64,000 nt of DNA from Ovis canadensis. Lineage: Eukaryota > Chordata > Mammalia > Artiodactyla > Bovidae. The position numbers and the translations under genes were made by a program. Under the pieces are notes generated by a model that was not told the DNA's origin, ran no database searches, and saw only the letters and a list, made by a program, of their open reading frames with translations. This document shows positions 54,329 through 64,000 of the stretch, piece by piece (the first letter of the stretch is position 1; each line of letters begins with the position of its first letter). The stretch covers positions 30,390,501 through 30,454,500 of the forward strand of contig NC_091245.1 in assembly GCF_042477335.2 (NCBI RefSeq). The letters are read 5' to 3'.

Positions 54329-56429
54329 GAGATTCCATCCTGACCAGTGATCCCTCTGTTATGCGGGCTGGCTGAGATTGGTCTTCTTTTGTTCTATCCT
54401 GTCACCACCTTCGGGGTCCTAGATGGCCATTCTCCCTGCCAACTCCTGGTTTTACTGAATTAGTTAGGATAACACTTTCTCCAGGGATGATGACAACACT
54501 ACCACCCCCTGCCCCCAAATCGACTTCTTTCTCCCTCATCTAATAGTTCAAGGTGAGTGGTTCATTGGTGGGTGGCTTTCCATCAGGTGGTGAATCAGGG
54601 CTGATTGCCTTTCTGCCCTGTGGATCTCTCAGCCTCTGGGACCATGGAATCCACTGTATTCAGTCAGACAATGAACAAAAGAGAAGGTGGGGCAGACACA
54701 TCTAACGCTCACCTGACTTGGCTTGGCAGTGCATTGCCACACGTGTTCACATTTCCTAGTGAACAGCAGCGCCCCATACCTGCCTGGATGTAGCGGGGCT
54801 GCACAGCATGTTCTCCGGTTGCGCAACTGCTTCCTGTGATAAGTCCATATTATACAAGGATAAGCGAGAATTTGGGTTAGGACTATCTCCAGCTCTAACA
54901 GCAAGCACATAAAAGATTAGGTGTCAAATGCCCTTTAGCCACAGCGCATTATGAGATACCATAAAGGAGGCACAAAACACGTGACCCCTGAAACATGGAG
55001 ATGCTGTTCTGTAGATTAAAGAACAGTCAAATGTTGGCAATTTCATATGATTCCACCAAATATATTGGGGAAGTGTTTCCAAAAGAGCTTTTCTTAAAAA
55101 TCTAGCTCATAACTTTGGGAAAATACTGCATACTCTATACACATACTCTACTGCGAGAGTCAAATGCACTTTATCCAATTAAAAGCTTTGAAAAATCCTG
55201 TATTTAAGAAAATACTGCACTGACTCATTTCTTTAATCAGTGATTTCCTAGGTAACTGCTATTTAATCAGTGGCTTCCAGGCTAATTCATGCATGGAATT
55301 CACTTTTCCCAAATGCCTCTTAAACTCTCATAGAGTTAGTCTTTACTTTCTGTACTTTGGGAAACTTTGCATGGAACTCATGAAGGAATCCATGAGGGAA
55401 TTCTCTTACATAGCAGAAAAAAGTTTTTCTCTACAAAAACCCAGATTGAGCATACTGGTGGAAATGAGCAGTGTGTGTCGAGTGAGTGAATAACTTTGAA
55501 CTATTAACATTTCTCTGAACATTAGGTTTTTCACCTGCAAAATTAAGATTACCAATTAAAGAGAAGACCTAGGTAGAGAGTTGGCAGTGGGGGGTGGGGT
55601 GTTTGCCTATTTCTTCCTTCCAGTATCATCCCGGAGGTTGATGGGAGCAGCCACTTGCCACGTAGAGGACACCTCATTTCAGCAGCCACATGTGGGACTG
55701 TTTTGTTCCTGACGTGCAAAACATGTTTAAGCCCAGCTTCTTGAGAGCTCACATGGATATTAGGGTCTGGCAGAGTTATTTTTGTGTGTTCAAGAGAGAA
55801 GAAAATAAAGAGCAACATCCTCGTGTTGACATGAAACAGCCGCCCTGAGATTCTGGGCTGGAAACGGGGGGTGGGGGTTATGTAAAACGACCAAGCTAAA
55901 AAGTCCACGTGGGATCACTTTTCCATGGTCTAATCTGGGAACCGGAACACTCTGAGCTTGGAATAGAGTTACGGCTCTGGTTGGCGGGTTGGGGGTGGGG
56001 GGAGTGGGGTTGATACGCGGGGGCCAGCCTGGCCTCTGGCAGGGCCGTGGACACATCTGTCTGCCCTGACCTCGTGCTAGCAGCCCCTCCTCAAGGCCTG
56101 GCAGAACCCCCAGAACGGATCTCCCTCCTGGCCCCCAGCAAGGTTCTTCATTGGCTTCTAAACATGTGTGACTTGTTTGGCCAGCTAAGCCTGAGGCCCC
56201 CTGCAAGGTGGAGGAGGGGGGTTTGCTGGGATGGGTCTTCCTCCACCCTGCACACTTGTCATGACTTCCTGCTGAGTCACATGCCTGGTCCTCCTACAGG
56301 ACCCCACCCCCGGGGCTCTTTCCAACACTAAGAGGAAGCGGGCAGGGGTCCTTATTTGGGACTGAATGCTGTCCCTGTTGTCCAGGTTTCAGTGGGGCTG
56401 GTGCCTTACATAGGTCCTCCAGCCAACAG
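54329..56429. other. 2.1 kb of mostly single-copy DNA with a G-quadruplex motif
   Basis: A four-run G motif lies at 55986-56009. Minus-strand frames at 55549-56206 are artefacts of C-rich composition. No gene was recognised. Confidence 0.5.
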
Positions 56430-56530
56430 TGGCTTGTGAGCTTTGTTACCTTGGACAGATACTCTAATCTCCTTGAACCTCAGTTTCTTCATCTATATAA
56501 TGGGGATGATTATTGTTGTTTCATCCCATT
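56430..56530 (+). repeat. MIR fragment
   Basis: The text gagctttgttaccttggaca, ccttgaacctcagtttcttc and atctatataatggggatgat is present. Confidence 0.88.
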
Positions 56531-56734
56531 CAGCCACCACACATTCATTAAAGGCATTTTTTCTGCATGTCAAGCACTGGAGACACTAAGATGAACTACA
56601 AGTGGTTCCTGCCTTAAGCAGGAGATACTCTTGAGACAAAAGAGAATGTGAAAGTAAGTGCCAAGTCCCAGGGTGAGCATCCAGAACATGGTGACTTGGA
56701 AATGTCTGGACTTTAAATTTAGAGATACACACGC

Positions 56735-56870
56735 TTGACTTCCAGCTCGGATATTAAGTGTGCTGTGTGATCTTGGACACGACGTTTTCTGGTCCTTACC
56801 CCCACCCCCATTTGTATGATGAGAAGGTTTGACTAGATTATCCTTTTTTCCCCTGACATTCTGTGATTGG
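56735..56870 (+). repeat. MIR-like relic
   Basis: The text gtgctgtgtgatcttggaca and tttgtatgatgagaaggttt is present, less complete than the preceding MIR. Confidence 0.6.
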
Positions 56871-57029
56871 ATGAAGTTATCAACCGAGAAATCAAAATGA
56901 GGAATAAATCAGTCGGTCATTTGGTGTCATGTGTCAGCACCCAGTGGGTGCTGTGGCTCTTATAATTCCATCCTGGGCATGCTCTCTTGAAGACATTTTG
57001 AGGAGCTTTTTTGCATTTTTCACGAAAGA

Positions 57030-57240
57030 GCCTATGGCATCGAACAGACTTAGAAATGAATTCTACTTTTACCACTTACAGGCTAAGTGGCTTCAAACAA
57101 ATCACACAGTGCCCCTGAGCCTCGATTGCTTATCATAAATTTTGGGGGAAAACATACATATACTTTGCAGCTTTGCTGTAAGAATCAGAGACTGCTTAGG
57201 TGAAGCACCTGGCATGTTAGAGCCTCACTATGTGGTCCTG
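57030..57240 (+). repeat. MIR SINE
   Basis: The text tttaccacttacaggctaag, gcccctgagcctcgattgct, gctgtaagaatcagagactg and aagcacctggcatgttagag is seen. A local duplication of ctatgtggtcctg follows at 57229-57268. Confidence 0.82.
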
Positions 57241-57449
57241 TCATCCAGACACTCGCTATGTGGTCCTGAGTCCCTGGAAAGCAGGCTCTGTACCTGGCCC
57301 ACTGGTCTCTGCAGGGCTCGGTGCAGGGCCAGGCAGGGAGAAATCCTCTGTTTATTGGATGAATAAATAGGTTTCAGTGCTATGCTTTGTAACTTGGGTC
57401 CCAAATGAGCATATTTTCCTCTGTTACAGGAGATATTTAACAGGGGAAT

Positions 57450-57650
57450 GGAAAGAACTTTAGACTTAGATACAGGCTCGAGATGCAGGTGGTATAGTAT
57501 GGACCCTGCCTGGGAACTCTAACTCCTTGTGGCCTGTCCCGTCTCAGCACTGTTACCTCAAATGCAAATCATCCTGCCTACCTTGCTGGGTTCCAAGATG
57601 GTCCAGAGAATTTGTGGCTGTGGAACTGCTCTGTAAACTCTGAAATGTCC
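57450..57650 (+). repeat. possible MIR relic
   Basis: The text agaactttagacttagatac at the start and gctctgtaaactctgaaatg at the end fit MIR. The middle is poorly matched. Confidence 0.45.
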
Positions 57651-57949
57651 TCCTATGTAGTGTTGCTGTTGCCAGCAGTGGTTTGCAGAGGGCTGTGAAG
57701 CTGCTGACATCCACCCTTTGGCACTGGCTTGGAGGAAGCTCAGATGGTACAGTGCTCAGGCATGTGAACTTCTGGGGTTGTATATGCTGGGAACATAATC
57801 CAGAGACACCAGCTGACCTCCCTTTGTCCCCAGGGGAGCATATGTGCTTGGCTCACTGTCCACATGGACATTAGTGAAGCATTTATGCAACACAAGCAAG
57901 GGTTCCAGAGCATCCTAAAGCAATGCTAATTTTTGTGCAGGGCTTCATA

Positions 57950-58200
57950 GCTTGGGTATCAGCTTTACAGCTATGTCATTTGGGTTTCACAAAGGTTTGC
58001 TTAATATACCCATTTTACAGATGGAGAAACTGAGCCCCAGAGAATCTTTTATTGAGCCCTAACTGTGTTGGGTGTTGTTTGCTTTCTCTTTAATCTTTAT
58101 GAGGGATTTGAAGATTTAGAATCTGAGGCTTAAGGATGTCAAAGGATTTGTTCAAGGTCACACTGTGTATTAATTGGGCTAAGAGTGAAGATGCTCTAAC
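57950..58200 (-). repeat. two consecutive MIR relics
   Basis: 57950-58042 ends in ttacagatggagaaactgag. 58043-58200 restarts at attgagccctaactgtgttg and contains tgttcaaggtcacactgtgt. Confidence 0.8.
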
Positions 58201-59127
58201 AGAGACCTTAAAATACCATCACTAAAGCCAGATCCAAGAGGGCAGCTCTCTCATGTAACAGTTTACTCCAGAAAGCACATGCATGGAGCAGGCCACACAC
58301 AGCTCTGCCCGCTGAGCGATGCAGCTACCTGAGTTCCTTCTCATTTTGCCATTAGAGTATTGCCTCGTTGACTTGGTTGAAGTTGTTCTGCCACACACAT
58401 GAGTCCCAGTCCATGGGAGAGGGGAAAAGAGGGAATGGAGGGCAAGCAATTTCCCTTTATAATGTCTTGGTGAGAATATAGCCACACCAGGCTGCAAAGA
58501 AGCCTGGGAAAGGCTGGGTGACCATTTGCCCACCCTGAACTCTGAGAGTAGAGGTGTTCCACTAATCCATGTCTAGCCATCTCTGCTATGCACAGTGGGT
58601 GGTGGAGCTGGGTTTTGAATGCTGTCTGTCTGTTTTTCCATAACTCCATTGATCTCTGGGGAGAGGGCAATTTCCTTCCCTGAATTCTGGTCCTCTCTAC
58701 CATCCCAACATTTTGGCCCATAGAGTCAGAAACTTGTTGGCTTTAGTAGAACTGGGCACTTAGTGTGTGTCAAACACAGAATGGATTTCATGCATTGTTT
58801 CAGTTAGTCTTCAAGGAGACAGCAAATCTTTGTGTAGGGATCTCATAAAGGGTCAGTTGATCTGAAATGCTCAGTGACCCTGGGCATGTGGATGTGGCAG
58901 TCTAGCTTCTCAACTCCTCCCTGCTATCATCATTGCTTGAGAGCTTGGGGTCTGTATATGTCTTTCAAAATTATGGGACTTTCAGATGATGAGCTGTTAT
59001 CCAGCCGTCATGAGGAGCTAGACAGATATTTGTATCCTGATATGGAAGGAAGGACCACCTGGCAATATTGGTAAATGGGAAAAGAAAAGGCAGAACACTG
59101 CCTACCGCATGCTACAGATAGAGAAGG
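58201..59127. other. single-copy sequence, nothing recognised
   Basis: Two overlapping minus-strand frames (58222-58721) have no motif. Confidence 0.5.
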
Positions 59128-59135
59128 ATAACTCA

Positions 59136-59237
59136 CTTGCCTCTCACAGTGAGAAGACCTCACTGAAGGTCTTCAGTGAGGCTAAGTAGAAGGCTAGAGG
59201 CTTCTAATAGAGGCTGTTATTAGAAGGCTAATAACAG
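59136..59237. repeat. cluster of overlapping perfect palindromes
   Basis: Perfect inverted pairs: tctcac/gtgaga; gaagacct/aggtcttc around cactga; cctcactgaag (59158-59168)/cttcagtgagg (59171-59181); cttctaata (59201-59209)/tattagaag (59218-59226); ctgttatta (59214-59222)/taataacag (59229-59237). The last two share bases 59218-59222, so only one of them can pair at a time. The same holds for the second and third. Confidence 0.95.
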
Positions 59238-59369
59238 TGATACCCTCCCAGAGAATGAGATGCTGGGAGACCAGGAGTGGGAGAAACACTTCTTCATTCT
59301 GTACACATTTCCTATTTTTTAAAGTAAAAATAAAAACGGAAAGTAGACCTTGGGATGTGGAGATAGGTA

Positions 59370-59475
59370 GGTGACCCTGGTTGATGATCCTGAATCTCTT
59401 TGGAGCTCCAGTTTCCCGCTCTGTGAAATGGGGAGTAAAAATCATGGCACAGATCTGTGTTACATGAGAAGCACA
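59370..59475 (+). repeat. MIR fragment
   Basis: The text gtgaccctggttgatgatcc, ctccagtttcccgctctgtg and aaatggggagtaaaaatcat is present. Confidence 0.8.
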
Positions 59476-59894
59476 TGCAGGAATGGCCACAGAGGGCTTC
59501 CCTAGGGCAGGAGTGATTGTGCATGGAGACTGTTACTCAGCATCATTACAGCTCCTTCACAGTAGAGACGGGGAGTGGCTGTTCTGTTTGTCTCCTGGAA
59601 ACATGGTCCAGGTTTTGGCATTCTTTTTGGCTCTAGGAGAAACCTCCTGCTGAGAGAACACGGTCCTTCATTCCAGCTGTCTTTGGAAAGCGCTCTGTTG
59701 GGAAAGAGCAAGAGGAAATTGGCAAGGTGCCCAAATACTGATTTTCATGGATCAGGAAAACTGGGACCTGAGAAAGGGTTGTCCATCACTGGACAGCCTC
59801 GGCCCTGCTGGCATCTGGATGCTGTGCAGTCACTAACCATTTCTGACCTTGGAAACACCGGGCCTTAGATAAGAGACTGGAGGAACTCAGACTT
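59476..59894. other. single-copy sequence, nothing recognised
   Basis: A frame at 59575-59868 shows no motif. Confidence 0.5.
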
Positions 59895-60053
59895 CCGTAG
59901 TTGCAGCTCATGGCCTCTAGTGTGGACTCGGTAGTTGTGGCACAGTGGCTCAGGTGTTCCACGGCATGTGGAGTCTTCCTGAACTGGGGATGGAACCAAT
60001 GTCTCCTGCATTGGCAGGCAGATTCTTATCCACCGTACCACTAGGGAAGTCCT
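59895..60053 (-). mobile_element. CHR-type SINE fragment
   Basis: The text tccgtagttgcagctcatgg, gttgtggcacagtggctcag and tgcattggcaggcagattct is present, ending ctagggaagtcctt. Confidence 0.95.
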
Positions 60054-60055
60054 TA

Positions 60056-60220
60056 ATTTATTTTTAATTGGAGGATAATTGCTTTACAATATTGTGTTGG
60101 TTTCTGCCATACAATAACGTGACTCAACCTTAAGTATGCGTATATCCTCTCCCTCTTGGACCTCCCTCCCCCACCCCATCCCACCCCTCTTGGTGGTCAC
60201 GGAGCTCCGCAAGCCCCTGT
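60056..60220 (-). mobile_element. L1 3'-end fragment
   Basis: The text atttttaattggaggataat, ttacaatattgtgttggttt and tcccacccctcttggtggtc is seen. It directly follows the CHR SINE. Confidence 0.94.
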
Positions 60221-60799
60221 ATTTTTGATGGGTGTGTAAGAGAGGGCCGAGAGGAGCTGAGTCTGCACCATAGCTTAGTGACCATGCCTGGCCAGGAGTG
60301 CTATTTTGAGCCCCATCTCAGGTTTTCCTCTAAACTTCCTAGGGATGCTCTCAGGTTAAACCTACCATGTTAACCAATACTGAGCTGTGTGCTTGACAGG
60401 AGTTTTTACTTATTCATTCCCTCTGCAGACTGATATTGAGCATCTGTTGCGTATCAGGCCAGTGCAGGACACCTGAGAGGTACAAAGATGAGTTAAATTC
60501 ATTCCTTCTCTGAGGTAGTAACCAAGGGCTGGGAATGGCAGGGAGAGGAGTAAGTTCGACTTGAGAGGGAAAGAATAAAGTCTTGGGAGTTCAGAGGAGC
60601 GAGAGTTCATGTGAGAACCAGAGGATCAGAGGGTGCCATATGTTCATCGAGTGTCATTCATTCGCTCCAGAAACAGTCTCTGGAGGAAGGATGGATATAA
60701 ATGCTTATTGCCTCCTCCTTCTCTGCCAGATACAGTGCTTCAAGATTTCACGTACATTATCTGATGTAAAATTATAAACAGACAATGTAGAAGGAAGAT
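60221..60799. other. mostly single-copy, weak old-repeat traces
   Basis: The text gagaggtacaaagatgagtt near 60475 resembles a generic old repeat. A reverse MIR may lie at 60690-60780. Confidence 0.4.
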
Positions 60800-61025
60800 T
60801 ATAAACTTGATTATGCAACAAATCTGAATTTAAATCCTAGTACTGACATCTCTTTAGCTGTGGGACTTTTGTAAAAATTTAATTAATGGCTCTCAACCTG
60901 CTTCCTTACCTGTCAAATGGGGTTATTCATCAAAGAATTGTCCTGAGGATTGAAAGAGATGGTGTTTGTAAACCATTTCACATATGGCCTGGCACAGAGG
61001 AGGCTCTCAGTAAAAATGCTGGCTC
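60800..61025 (+). repeat. MIR SINE, nearly complete
   Basis: The text tttaaatcctagtactgaca, ccttacctgtcaaatggggt, ttgtcctgaggattgaaaga and atggcctggcacagaggagg is present. Confidence 0.93.
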
Positions 61026-61426
61026 TCTTCCCTTTCTGCATCCTCGAGACCTTTTTTTTTTTTAAGAGACAAATTATTGCCTCTCATGTTTTCTAGATTT
61101 GGGCTCTGTTCTCTGAAAAGGGAGCACCAATCTAGTATAACACTTTCGACACTTTACTTCCCTAATCTTTCAGGATGAAAGGGTGGGTCTCTTCCCCTTC
61201 ATTTTACCGAAGCCATCCTATTGCGAACTGAAGGCTACATCAAAGGAAGCTCTGCCCTGAGAAGTGTGACTGCGCTCTCCAAATTTCCATCCCAAATTCC
61301 AAAAGGATTTGGGTTTCTGTTTTCTCTGGAGCTGGAAGGCCAAAGCTCCAGCACTGCATGAAAGATCATGCTGGGTCAGTCTCGGGCCCTGAAGGTCTCT
61401 CCTACTCAGGGCACCCATCTGGGGTA
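61026..61426. other. single-copy sequence with a short T run
   Basis: T12 lies at 61053-61064. Nothing else was recognised. Confidence 0.5.
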
Positions 61427-61832
61427 CTGTCGTGGGTGGAATGTGCTTTCCCCAAAGGATACGTGAAATTTCATGTACCTTCTACTTCTTATTTGGAGAT
61501 AGGGTGGTTGCATATGGAATTAGTTAAGATGAGATCATACCGTAGTACAGTGCGCCCTTAATATAACGTGACTGGCGTCCTTAGAAGATGACCACGTGGT
61601 GAAAATGTCGTGTGACAACAGAGACTGGAGCCAAGGATGGATAGCCACTGTCAGAAACTCAGAAGAGGCGAGGGAGGATTCTCCCTTACAGGCTTCAGAG
61701 GTAGAATGCTGCTCTTGACACCTTGATTTTTGGACGTCTGAACTCTGAAACTGTGAGACCATACATCTCTGTTGTTTTAAGCTGCCTAGTTTGTGATACT
61801 TTGTTATGGCAGCCTGGGGATGCTAATGAGGA
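61427..61832 (+). mobile_element. MLT1 (ERVL-MaLR) LTR relic
   Basis: The text tgtcgtgggtggaatgtgct, gttaagatgagatcataccg, gactggcgtccttagaagat, gaaactgtgagaccatacat, ctgttgttttaagctgccta and ctttgttatggcagcctggg is in MLT1 order. Confidence 0.95.
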
Positions 61833-62254
61833 GTTAAATGAGTCAAGATTTCACCCCCATCTTAAAAGCTCAGGAACTGGGGCCCCTATACCTCCCCAAT
61901 TCACCAGCACCATCACTTTAGTACAGGACTTGGTAGAGGAAGTGAGTTTATCCAAGGAATGCGGGAATGCATGGCTGTGGCTCAGAGAAGCGGTGTGAAT
62001 CGCACACAGCCCCATGGCTAGCTGGGAGCAGAGTCTCCTCCCCAGTCTGTCTCTGAATGCCTAGTCAGCTCTACTAGGACAATAACATAGTTACTAGTTA
62101 GCTTCCTGCTTAAGACCTGGGGCTTCAGAGTGTCGAATCCTCAGTCTTCCCACTTGTTGCTTTTTATCTGGTCTTAAAAACAAACACCCAATAAATGTCA
62201 GTTGGATTTATTATATAACAGTACAATCATGCTGTTATTAACGATTACTTTCTT
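61833..62254. other. single-copy sequence, nothing recognised
   Basis: No motif or repeat was identified. Confidence 0.5.
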
Positions 62255-62400
62255 ATATCACGCATGGTTCACATACATTGCTTCATTTAATTCTCCTGGT
62301 AGTCCTTGAGGAGAATGCTTTTATTCCAGACTTGCTGATGAGGAGGCTGAGGTGCAGAGGCCGAACACATTGCCCACATCACCAAATAGGAAAATGGTGG
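62255..62400 (-). repeat. MIR fragment
   Basis: The text attgcttcatttaattctcc, tgctgatgaggaggctgagg and aacacattgcccacatcacc is in reverse MIR order. Confidence 0.82.
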
Positions 62401-62637
62401 TGTTGGTCCACACATCAGCTGTGCAGCCTCCTGTGGCCCTGCAGGGCTCCTCTCCAGCTACTGCCGTTTAGACTGAGCTTTCACGGCCTCAGTCAGCCAC
62501 TTATTGCAGGATGGCCTTAGGCCCCCAACCTCCTGAACTCAGCTGTAGTGTCTGGCTCTGCTTGGAAGGGTCAGCTTTCCTCAATTATTTTTTTTTTCTT
62601 TGAAAATTGTTCCCTTGCTAAAATATAATTTTTTTCT

Positions 62638-62840
62638 TAATACATATATTTTATTGAAGTATAGTTGACTTACAGTGTTTCACAGCAAGGCGCACAGCAA
62701 GGTGATTCAGTTATACATATACACATATAGAATTTTTCAGATTATTTTCCAATTTAGGTTATTACAAGATATTGACTATAGTTCCCTGTGCTATACAGTA
62801 AAACTCTGTTGCTTGTTGCATATGTATTTTTTTAAAATTA
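62638..62840 (-). mobile_element. L1 3'-end fragment
   Basis: The text tattgaagtatagttgactt, aaggtgattcagttatacat, tatagttccctgtgctatac and agtaaaactctgttgcttgt is in reverse L1 order. Confidence 0.95.
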
Positions 62841-63339
62841 GAAATCTAGCATTCTATTCATACTAAGTCAAACAAGTGGAGTCAAAATGCCATATATTTT
62901 TAAGTTAGGTAAGAATTCATAAGTTTTCTAAAATATATATATTACACTTAGTATTTATATATATGTATACCAAAGCTTTTAAATAAAATTTTTAAAAAAT
63001 ATTATTTTGAGTATATAAAATCACAACTCTCATACAAATATAACACAAATGAATGTGAAATATTTTCTTTTAACTTATTAATTTATGAGGGGAGTAATAA
63101 GAGATTAAATGCAAACTTGACTTACAGAGACTTACATTCTCTTTCAGACAAAACCCATTTGGGTCACTATGAGCAAGAATTATTTGCACTGACCTGAATA
63201 GGAAACACTTGCATTATGATGAGTTTCCTACAAGTGAAGTTTTATTCCCCACAGAGTTATCAGATAGCTTAGTCAATCAAACACAGTCAAAGGGGGCATA
63301 GCATCTGATAACCCTGGGACCCCTAATGTAAGAAACACA
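62841..63339. other. AT-rich sequence, nothing recognised
   Basis: Strongly A/T-biased with (at)n patches. The first part may be further old L1. Confidence 0.45.
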
Positions 63340-63790
63340 AAAGAGTTTTATCCATGAAATATACAGAACACTTATAAATTACTAAGGAAAAGACAAAGGA
63401 TCCAAAAGAAAAACGGACAATGGATGCTGAATCCATAATTTACAAAATAGCCAATGAAAATGAAAAGATGCTCCACCTCGTTAGTGGAGCATCAAGGAAA
63501 TGCAAGTTGAAACTGCCATTAGATACTATTTCACACTTATCAGGTAAACTAGGTAAAAATTGAAAAATCGAGTATTAGCAAGAATGTGGACTCCCAGGAA
63601 TTCTCAAACACTGGAGGTAGGAGTTTGAATTAGTTAGATACCTTTGGAAGGAATTTTGCCAAAAGCTAGTTAAGTTGAAGATGTGTATATCCTATGAGGA
63701 GAGTACTGACATCCCCCAGAGAAAATCCTGTACATGTCCATAGAGAGACATGTACCAAAACGGCCGCGGCAATCTTACCTGTAATAGCAG
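63340..63790 (+). mobile_element. old L1M ORF2 relic
   Basis: Non-functional but alignable text: cttataaattactaaggaaa, gaaaatgaaaagatgctcca, catcaaggaaatgcaagttg, tttggaaggaattttgccaa and acatgtaccaaaacgg. All frames are broken. Confidence 0.92.
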
Positions 63791-63800
63791 ATGACTAGAA

Positions 63801-64000
63801 ATGCCGTCCATGGGGTCGCTAAGAGTCGGATACGACTGAGTGACTTCACTTTCACTTTTCGCTTTCATGCATTGGAGAAGGAAATGGCAACCCGCTCTAG
63901 TGTTCTTGCCTGGAGAATCCCAGGGACGGTGGAGCCTGATGGGCTGCCGTCTATGGGGTCACACAGAGTCGAACATGACTGAAGTGACTTAGCAGCAGCA
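63801..64000 (+). mobile_element. Bov-A2 SINE, cut by window end
   Basis: Two BovA units joined by the linker gacttcactttcacttttcg. The second unit has aatggcaacccgctctagtg and ends in ttagcagcagca at the window edge. It sits within or at the end of the L1M relic. Confidence 0.97.

Noticed and set aside
57229..57268. Short direct repeat ctatgtggtcctg twice
   Set aside because: A 13-bp local duplication is common slippage and has no further structure.

Overview
The window looks like non-coding nuclear DNA from a pecoran ruminant (cattle, sheep, goat, buffalo or deer type). The evidence is its repeat content: many BovB (RTE) LINE copies, Bov-tA, BovA and Bov-A2 SINEs that share BovB-derived sequence, cetartiodactyl CHR-type tRNA SINEs, and ruminant-type L1 3' ends. 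Older mammalian layers are also present (MIR, L2, MER5A, Tigger1, MLT1/MaLR LTRs, L1M). I found no intact protein-coding gene, exon series, functional tRNA or other RNA gene, CpG island or CRISPR array. Family names are from memory of consensus sequences, not from a database search.

Layout. 1-9 kb: old MIR/L1 relics and a diverged inverted duplication (1.5 and 3.7-4.0 kb). 10-12.9 kb: dense ruminant repeats plus a hAT element with a clean 8-bp target duplication. 13-19 kb: L2 and MIR background with CHR and BovA insertions. 19-26 kb: a BovB fragment inside a Bov-tA SINE, a class-I-like LTR piece flanked by a 106-bp duplication, a Bov-A2 SINE, and a near full-length but dead BovB (22,637-25,915, minus strand). 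26-36 kb: CHR, MIR, L1M and BovB pieces, including an L1 that carries two later insertions. 36-39.5 kb: microsatellites, a probable ERV LTR and a 1.8-kb repeat-free island. 39.5-41 kb: an L1 copy with twin-priming (5' inversion) structure. 42-46 kb: Tigger1, BovB tails and an ancient LTR split by BovB. 47-49 kb: L2, a probable processed pseudogene on the minus strand and a short inverted repeat. 50-52.7 kb: L1, CHR and a solo LTR of class-II type with an internal 95-bp tandem array. 53-64 kb: mainly single-copy DNA with MIRs, two MaLR LTRs, L1M, a cluster of overlapping palindromes and a Bov-A2 cut by the window end.

Nothing here works as a gene set. What can be read is a layered history of insertions, with order given by nesting and target-site duplications. 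The best leads are the LTR whose tandem array starts exactly at its own terminus (51,921), the duplicated flank around the 21.6-kb LTR, the palindrome cluster at 59.1 kb, two insertions consisting almost only of A-tail, and the inverted duplications at 1.5/3.9 kb and 47.4/48.2 kb.
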